Source: Paramagnetospirillum magneticum AMB-1
GTDB taxonomy: Bacteria; Pseudomonadota; Alphaproteobacteria; Rhodospirillales; Magnetospirillaceae
NCBI RefSeq assembly: GCF_000009985.1
Contig: NC_007626.1
Location: 434,001-498,000, forward strand
Direction: 5' to 3'
Length of the DNA: 64,000 nucleotides
Position numbers and translations under genes: made by a program. Of the stretch, positions 59,976 through 64,000 are shown piece by piece. Position 1 is the stretch's first letter. Each line of letters opens with the position of its first letter. A model generated the notes under the pieces. It was not told where the DNA came from. It worked only from the letters and a program-made list of their open reading frames with translations, and made no database searches.

Positions 59976-60313
59976 CGGCGCTCCCCTTCACCGCGGAGAC
60001 CGTGTTCCGCTTCCGCGACGGCCGCGACGAGATCGCCGCCACCGCCGTCGGCGCCCTGGGGCTGCCGGGGCGGTCGCGGGTGGTGCTGATCGACACCGCC
60101 GAACGCCATTGGGTGGTCGAGGTCAGCGCCGATGGCCGGATGACCCAGGTGGTCGCCGGCCCGATCACCGGCGGCGAGGCGCTGCACGCCGCCGAAAAGG
60201 TGATCGCCGGCATTCCCGACCACGGATCGGCTACCGCCCTGGTGCAGATGCTCGCGGTCGGCCTGGTCGCCAGCACCCTGGCCTTGACCCAGGCGGAAGG
60301 GAGGGCGGCATGA
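59972..60313 (+). CDS. Small early prophage protein
   Basis: This 113-residue protein has a beta-rich N-terminus (ETVFRFRDGRDEIAATAVGA, then RVVLIDTAERHWVVEVS) and a helical C-terminus. No family is recognised. It overlaps the previous stop and the next start by 4 bp each. Confidence 0.5.
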   Translation: MTALPFTAETVFRFRDGRDEIAATAVGALGLPGRSRVVLIDTAERHWVVEVSADGRMTQVVAGPITGGEALHAAEKVIAGIPDHGSATALVQMLAVGLVASTLALTQAEGRAA

Positions 60314-60807
60314 GCACGCCCCGCCTCAGCATCGCCTTCGTCCAGCACCAGGTGGCCAAGGCGTTTGGCATCGATCCCCGGATGATGACCTCCAGCCAGA
60401 GGGCCAAGAAGCTGGCCCGCCCGCGCCAGGTCGCCATGTGGATCGTCGCCCGGATCATGCCATCGCTGTCCATGCCGCAGATCGGCCGCGCCTTCGGCAA
60501 CCGCGACCACACCACCGTCATCCACGGCGTGCGCAAGATCGAGGAGATGCGCGGCAACGACCCCGCCTTTGCCGAGCTGGTGGACGGCCTACGCCTGTCC
60601 ATCGTCCAGCAGGTGACCGCGCAGATCGGCGCCGACCAGCTCGCCGCCGAACGCATGGCGGTGTGCGTCGCCGACGCCTTCGAGGTGGCCGCCCTGACCC
60701 TGGCCCGCACCGATCCCGAGGCGGCGATGCGGGCCTTCGCCCCGCTCGCGCAGGCCCTGCTTGGCGGTTCTTCCCTGCAATCCGAAGAGGCCATGCCATG
60801 CGGATGA
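60310..60807 (+). CDS. DnaA domain IV-like protein of the prophage
   Basis: This 165-residue protein contains RPRQVAMWIVARIMPSLSMP, then QIGRAFGNRDHTTVIHGVRK, the DnaA-box-binding helix-turn-helix signature of DnaA domain IV (RDHTTVIH). No ATPase domain is present. It could bind DnaA boxes to influence host or phage replication. Such stand-alone domains occur in transposable phages. Confidence 0.8.
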   Translation: MSTPRLSIAFVQHQVAKAFGIDPRMMTSSQRAKKLARPRQVAMWIVARIMPSLSMPQIGRAFGNRDHTTVIHGVRKIEEMRGNDPAFAELVDGLRLSIVQQVTAQIGADQLAAERMAVCVADAFEVAALTLARTDPEAAMRAFAPLAQALLGGSSLQSEEAMPCG

Positions 60808-60923
60808 CCGCCCGCCATTCCTTCCGCCGCGCCCGCCGATTGGTGCGCACGGCCCTCCATTGGGCGACCGCGCCTCTGCGCGTGGCCGGAGCCCTCGTTC
60901 TTCTCGCCTTCAAGACCTGCTGA
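60798..60923 (+). CDS. Very small basic membrane-like peptide
   Basis: A 41-codon gene overlaps the previous one by 10 bp. MRMTARHSFRRARRLVRTAL is strongly basic and is followed by the hydrophobic segment VAGALVLLAFKTC. Tight packing in the operon supports expression, but homology is unknown. Confidence 0.4.
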   Translation: MRMTARHSFRRARRLVRTALHWATAPLRVAGALVLLAFKTC

Positions 60924-60937
60924 AAGGACCAACACCC

Positions 60938-61474
60938 ATGGCGAAAGCCGCAACCCGCATGAAAGTCGCCGCCGCCGCCTTCGCGGTCCCGCAGACCGCC
61001 GAGGAGGCCAACGACTTCGTCGCCAAGCTGGGCGCCGCCCAGCGCGAGCGCACCCTGATCGAGACCGCCATGAACGACGAGCTGGCCGCCGTGAAGGCGC
61101 GCCACGAGGCCGAGGCCAAGCCGTTCAAGGACGAGATCGAGGCCCTGACTCGTGGCCTGCACACCTACGCCGAGGCCAATCGCGACGCCCTGACCCGGGA
61201 CGGCAAGGTCAAGTTCCACCGCTTCGCCGCCGGCGAGATCGCGTGGCGCACCCGGCCGCCCAAGGTGACCGTCCGCGGCATCGACACGGTGGTGGAGGCG
61301 CTCAAGCGCCTGGGCCTGACCCGCTTCCTGCGGGTCAAGGAAGAGGTCAACAAGGAGGCCATGCTGGCCGAACCCGAGGTCGCCACCACCGTCGCCGGCG
61401 TCACCATCGGCAGCGGCGGCGAGGACTTCATCGTCAAGCCGTTCGAGACCGAGCTGGAGGAGGTGGCACCATGA
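60938..61474 (+). CDS. gam: Mu Gam-like host-nuclease inhibitor
   Basis: This 178-residue protein contains a long helical N-terminus (EEANDFVAKLGAAQRERTLI, ETAMNDELAAVKARHEAEAK) and the Gam signature GKVKFHRFAAGEIAWRTRPP. Gam is a Ku-like protein that coats linear phage DNA ends to block exonucleases. The ATG follows AAAGGACC. Its stop overlaps the next start. Confidence 0.88.
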   Translation: MAKAATRMKVAAAAFAVPQTAEEANDFVAKLGAAQRERTLIETAMNDELAAVKARHEAEAKPFKDEIEALTRGLHTYAEANRDALTRDGKVKFHRFAAGEIAWRTRPPKVTVRGIDTVVEALKRLGLTRFLRVKEEVNKEAMLAEPEVATTVAGVTIGSGGEDFIVKPFETELEEVAP

Positions 61475-61818
61475 GCACAACCATCTTCGCCTACTGCTAT
61501 GCCAGCGGCCAGATCGAGTTCGGCCCGCGTGTCCCCCAGGGGGCGCTGGCCATCGCCAAGGGGCGGGAGGACGCGCTCCGCGACCTGATGTGCGGCACCT
61601 CCCGCCACGCCTATGACGGCGAAACGTTGCTGGTGCCGGGCGTGCCCGAGGCTCCCAACCAGATGGCCGCGGTGGAGAAGCTGATCGCGTTCTGCGACTG
61701 GCTCGCGGAGCGCAACACCGAGGGCGTCGAGATCTGCGGCGCCCGGAAGAAGCGGTCCCCGGCCGCCCATGTCACCACCGGCACCGGTGCGGCCATGCCG
61801 ATCTACGGGGAGGGCTGA
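61471..61818 (+). CDS. Host nuclease inhibitor-adjacent small prophage protein
   Basis: This 115-residue protein starts MSTTIFAYCYASGQIEFGPR. The pattern FAYCYASGQIEFG and PQGALAIAKGR recurs in proteins next to Gam in Mu-like phages. Function is unknown. It has 4-bp coupling to gam. Confidence 0.6.
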   Translation: MSTTIFAYCYASGQIEFGPRVPQGALAIAKGREDALRDLMCGTSRHAYDGETLLVPGVPEAPNQMAAVEKLIAFCDWLAERNTEGVEICGARKKRSPAAHVTTGTGAAMPIYGEG

Positions 61819-61822
61819 GGCC

Positions 61823-62104
61823 ATGGGCCGCCTGCTCGACGCCCTGGTGGCACTCGACAACGCGGCCCGCGTGGGTGCCCGCGTGCTCGGGACCACCAGC
61901 GGCGTGGGCCAGCAACTCCAGCAGGCCGCCGCCATCGTGCGGCGCGAGCTGGCGCCGCGCGCCCTGGCCGAGGAGGCGACCCATCCCTTCGATCCGAAGA
62001 CCGACCTCAAGCGCATTTTGGCCGCCGCCAGCGCGGCCGGCCTGGAGTGGCCCGACATGGTCGAGGCCCTGAACACCTTTCACCAGCAAAACCTTGGAGC
62101 CTGA
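61823..62104 (+). CDS. Small prophage protein before the DGR targets
   Basis: This 93-residue protein starts MGRLLDALVALDNAARVGAR, is mostly helical, and ends NTFHQQNLGA. No family is recognised. It lies between the early-region genes and the first DGR target gene, whose ATG begins 1 bp after this stop. Confidence 0.5.
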   Translation: MGRLLDALVALDNAARVGARVLGTTSGVGQQLQQAAAIVRRELAPRALAEEATHPFDPKTDLKRILAAASAAGLEWPDMVEALNTFHQQNLGA

Positions 62105-62105
62105 C

Positions 62106-62639
62106 ATGACCCATATCGATACCCCTGTTCCCGACACCATCGGCACGCCCTATGGCGGCGGCTTCTACGCCGGCGAGTTCCTGCTCGACGGCAAGCTTTA
62201 CGCCCTGATCGTCGCGCCGAAGGCGGAGGGCGAGACCACCGCCCAGTTCAAGACGCGCAACACCGTCACCAAGGGTGCCCGCTCCCTGCGGGACGGCCTG
62301 GCCAACTCCAACGCCATGGCGAACGGCAACCACCCGGCTGCCGCCTTCTGCCGGGATCTGGAGATCGGCGGCTTCACCGACTGGTATCTGCCCAGCCGGC
62401 ACGAGGCAGCGCTCTTGGCGGAAAACCTGATGCCCGGCGAGGGCTACGTGCCCGAACAGACCACCGCCGAGGCGTTCAAGAAGGGCGGCGCCGAGGCGTT
62501 CGCCCAGGACTGGTACTGGACGAGCACCGAGTTCGGTTCCGGCTCGGCGTGGGTCCAGCTCTTCGACACCGGCTACCAGGGCAGCTACGGCAAGGACTGG
62601 AGCGCCCGGGTCCGGGCCGTCCGCAAATGCCCCCTTTGA
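62106..62639 (+). CDS. DGR target protein 1 (DUF1566, C-type-lectin-like)
   Basis: This 177-residue protein has DUF1566 landmarks: IGGFTDWYLPSRHEAALLAE and DWYWTSTEFGSGSAWVQLF. The C-terminal about 31 residues (from 144) are the variable repeat, ending WSARVRAVRKCPL. The domain class adopts a C-type-lectin-like fold used by DGRs to display varied ligand-binding surfaces. ATG 62106 gives MTHIDTPVPDT, matching the paralogue start MTHIDPSITGT. It is tandem with the second target gene. A host-surface or intermicrobial binding role is inferred, not shown. Confidence 0.87.
   Translation: MTHIDTPVPDTIGTPYGGGFYAGEFLLDGKLYALIVAPKAEGETTAQFKTRNTVTKGARSLRDGLANSNAMANGNHPAAAFCRDLEIGGFTDWYLPSRHEAALLAENLMPGEGYVPEQTTAEAFKKGGAEAFAQDWYWTSTEFGSGSAWVQLFDTGYQGSYGKDWSARVRAVRKCPL
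62536..62628 (+). repeat. DGR variable repeat 1 (VR1)
   Basis: A 93-bp segment matches the template repeat at 63856-63945 apart from a 3-bp (GGC) insertion and ten substitutions. All ten are at template adenines, for example template AAC read as CTC, GAC, ACC, TAC, GGC and AGC. Invariant flanks are CCGGCTCGGCGTGGGTCCAG and TGGAGCGCCCGGGTCCGGGC. Confidence 0.93.
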
Positions 62640-62654
62640 CCTTCACCACTTCTT

Positions 62655-62678
62655 CCCCGGCCGCTTGGGCGGCCGGGG
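62655..62678 (+). promoter_or_regulatory. Hairpin downstream of VR1 (putative mutagenic-homing element)
   Basis: CCCCGGCCGC, loop TTGG and GCGGCCGGGG form a perfect 10-bp stem with a 4-nt loop 26 bp after VR1. Hairpins or cruciforms at this place mark DGR homing targets in the Bordetella phage system. The template copy has none. Confidence 0.82.
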
Positions 62679-62704
62679 CCACCGCTTGAACTTTGGAGAT
62701 TGAG

Positions 62705-63247
62705 ATGACCCATATCGACCCCAGCATCACCGGCACCCTTCCCGCCATCGGCGCCCCGTTCGGCGGTGGCTATTTCGCCGGCATCTACCTGGAATACGGC
62801 GCCCTGATGGCGCTGATCGTCGCTCCCAAGGACGAGGGCGAGGCCGAAAGCCTGGAATGGGGGCCGAGCGGCAAGACCGACGCCCGCTCGCTGATCGACG
62901 GCCTGGCCAACTCCGAGGCCATCAACGACGGCGCCCATCCGGCCGCTCAGTTCTGCCGGAGCTTGCGGATCGGCGGATTCGACGACTGGCACCTTCCGGC
63001 GCTGGATCAGATGACGGTGTTGCGCGCCAACCTGACCCCGGAGAACGACCACGTCCCGGAGCAGACCTCTGCCGAGGCGTTCAAGGAGGGCGGTTCCGAG
63101 GCGTTCGAGATCGACGACTGCTACTGGACGAGCACCGAGTGGGGTTCCGGCTCGGCGTGGGTCCAGCGCTTCGGCTACGGCAACCAGGACGGCCACGGCA
63201 AGGGCTGGAGCGCCCGGGTCCGGGCCGTCCGCAAATATCCCCTTTGA
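62705..63247 (+). CDS. DGR target protein 2 (DUF1566, C-type-lectin-like)
   Basis: This 180-residue paralogue of target 1 is similar over its whole length (PFGGGYFAGIYLEYGALMAL, IGGFDDWHLPALDQMTVLRA, YWTSTEWGSGSAWVQRF). The C-terminal region from about residue 147 is the second variable repeat. Both genes keep the same ending WSARVRAVRK plus three residues. Tandem targets allow one template to diversify two proteins. ATG 62705 follows GGAGATTGAG. Confidence 0.87.
   Translation: MTHIDPSITGTLPAIGAPFGGGYFAGIYLEYGALMALIVAPKDEGEAESLEWGPSGKTDARSLIDGLANSEAINDGAHPAAQFCRSLRIGGFDDWHLPALDQMTVLRANLTPENDHVPEQTSAEAFKEGGSEAFEIDDCYWTSTEWGSGSAWVQRFGYGNQDGHGKGWSARVRAVRKYPL
63144..63236 (+). repeat. DGR variable repeat 2 (VR2)
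   Basis: This 93-bp segment matches the template repeat with the same 3-bp GGC insertion as VR1 and eleven substitutions, all at template adenines (AAC read as CGC, GGC, TAC, GAC, GGC, CAC; GAC as GGC). VR1 and VR2 differ from each other at most of these sites, so both have been diversified independently. Confidence 0.93.
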
Positions 63248-63262
63248 CCTTCACCCCTTCTT

Positions 63263-63286
63263 CCCTGGCCGCTTCGGCGGCCAGGG
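63263..63286 (+). promoter_or_regulatory. Hairpin downstream of VR2 (putative mutagenic-homing element)
   Basis: CCCTGGCCGC, loop TTCG and GCGGCCAGGG form a perfect 10-bp stem with a 4-nt loop 26 bp after VR2. The same architecture and spacing as behind VR1, with a compensated base change in the stem (C-G to T-A), show selection for the structure. Confidence 0.85.
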
Positions 63287-63311
63287 CGGCTGACGCCTGA
63301 GGAGATTTTGC

Positions 63312-63668
63312 ATGGCGCGCACCACTGAACTGGCGATCTACCGCCCGGCCTACGAGCTGTTGCAGCTTCTCGCGAAGCTGACGCAGCAGTACCCGCGCGG
63401 CTATCGCCAGGGACTGGGGCGCGAGGTCTTCGCGGAAGGACAGGCGGTGGTGGTTCGGATTTTCCGGGCCAACTCCGCCGGCCCGGACAGCCGCCCTTCG
63501 GTGCTCGAAGACCTGCGGGAACACCTGGAGACGCTCAAGCTGTTGCTGCGGCTCTCCAAGGACCTGCACCTGATCGCCTCGGCGTCATATGGGGCCACGG
63601 TGGAACTCACCGACGCCATCGGTCAGCAGGCGTCGGGATGGCTGAAGTACTCAAGGAGCCGTGCCTGA
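63312..63668 (+). CDS. avd: Avd-like DGR accessory protein
   Basis: This 118-residue, four-helix-bundle-type protein of the Avd/23S-rRNA-intervening-sequence superfamily has IYRPAYELLQLLAKLTQQYP, then REVFAEGQAVVVRIFRAN and LETLKLLLRLSKDLHLIASA. Avd pentamers bind the DGR reverse transcriptase and template RNA and are needed for mutagenic cDNA synthesis. Position between the targets and the template repeat matches the Bordetella phage order. The start follows GAGGAG. The stop overlaps ATG 63668 of the next frame by 1 bp. Confidence 0.88.
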   Translation: MARTTELAIYRPAYELLQLLAKLTQQYPRGYRQGLGREVFAEGQAVVVRIFRANSAGPDSRPSVLEDLREHLETLKLLLRLSKDLHLIASASYGATVELTDAIGQQASGWLKYSRSRA

Positions 63669-64000
63669 TGCTCGAAGGTCAAGGCCTTCCGGCCTGCGCA
63701 CATCATTTGGTCGGGGTAGCGGCGGCGTCGATGCAATTGGTCGTCGCTCCAGGCGCCATCGTGGATACGGCGGGTGCTCCCCCGCGCGTCCCGGCGCAGC
63801 TCGGCCGGCGTCGATGCCTTCGGCAATCGCCGGCCCGGCCTGTACACCCCCGACAGATCCGGCTCGGCGTGGGTCCAGAACTTCAACAACGGCAACCAGA
63901 ACAACAACAAGGACTGGAGCGCCCGGGTCCGGGCCGTCCGCAAATGATCATCCAGCAGCCATCCGAGATCACCGTGGCCCAACTTTTCGAGGCCTATTAC
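63668..64000 (+). CDS. DGR reverse transcriptase, 5' end only (cut by window end)
   Basis: From ATG 63944 the frame reads MIIQQPSEITVAQLFEAYY, which fits the N-terminus of DGR reverse transcriptases (an LFxAYxxCRxxKRNT start is usual). The catalytic domain lies beyond the window. Unexpectedly, the same frame is open without stops back to ATG 63668, which has an AAGGAG ribosome site 10 nt upstream and overlaps the avd stop. That start would add 92 residues and place the template repeat inside the coding frame. I give the outer start; the RT domain itself probably begins at or near 63944. Confidence 0.82.
   Translation, partial: MLEGQGLPACAHHLVGVAAASMQLVVAPGAIVDTAGAPPRVPAQLGRRRCLRQSPARPVHPRQIRLGVGPELQQRQPEQQQGLERPGPGRPQMIIQQPSEITVAQLFEAYY
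63856..63945 (+). repeat. DGR template repeat (TR)
   Basis: A 90-bp copy of the two variable repeats lies just upstream of the reverse transcriptase ATG. The variable core contains seven AAC codons in the target frame (NFNNGNQNNNK), the classical adenine-rich template. AAC codons allow many amino acids but no stop when adenines mutate. There is no hairpin after it, as expected for the non-mutated donor. Relative to both VRs it lacks one GGC codon. Confidence 0.93.

Noticed and set aside
63623..63982. Minus-strand open frame across the template repeat
   Set aside because: It is the complement of the TR and spacer with no ribosome site or family match; the TR and RT explain the region.
1..64000. 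CRISPR arrays
   Set aside because: No direct repeats with regular unique spacers were seen; the only long arrays are coding repeats in the octapeptide gene and the MamE-like gene.

Overview
The window looks like a Magnetospirillum (Paramagnetospirillum) chromosome, closest in character to M. magneticum. The evidence is a set of magnetosome (mam) gene homologues, a GC-rich alphaproteobacterial core, and IS66, IS5, IS630, IS256 and IS701 insertion sequences.

Region 1 (1-15.8 kb) is an AT-richer accessory block resembling the magnetosome islet known in strain AMB-1. A minus-strand run in the order mamI-like, mamE-like, mamJ-like, mamL-like follows mamAB operon order, but without mamK between J and L. 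A plus-strand set carries mamF-like and mamQ-like genes. mamI-like is split by an IS701-family element and mamL-like by an IS5-family element. In both cases removing the element and one copy of the 4-bp target duplication restores a full-length reading frame. The MamE-like protease has four CXXCH magnetochrome motifs. A DUF2786 protein, a ParA-type ATPase and many IS fragments fill the rest.

Region 2 (15.8-53.3 kb) is mainly core genome. It holds an acyltransferase, a three-gene membrane/glycosyltransferase/deacetylase operon, tRNA-Ser(GGA) with a 1.5-kb integrative-element remnant bounded by 17-bp att repeats, and addB without a neighbouring addA. It continues with a TRAP transporter (DctP and fused DctQM), a periplasmic-binding-protein/pentameric-ligand-gated-channel fusion, MYG1-like and UPF0114 genes, tRNA-Leu(CAA), an ArsR/methyltransferase-metF-metH operon, and mlaA-mlaC. 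Next come a 1480-residue octapeptide-repeat protein, two secreted proteins, and a signalling cluster (hybrid kinase, ATPase-like and STAS-like regulators, SpoIIE/RsbU phosphatase).

Region 3 (53.4 kb to the end) is the early half of a Mu-like transposable prophage: repressor, Ner-like and Cro-like regulators, MuA, MuB, a DnaA-domain-IV protein, Gam and small early proteins. It runs directly into a diversity-generating retroelement (DGR). Two tandem DUF1566 (C-type-lectin-like) target proteins each end in a variable repeat (VR) followed by a perfect 10-bp-stem hairpin. Then come an Avd-like protein, an adenine-rich template repeat (TR) and the first codons of the reverse transcriptase, which is cut by the window end. 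Every substitution between the TR and either VR falls on a TR adenine. This DGR is the most exciting system in the window.
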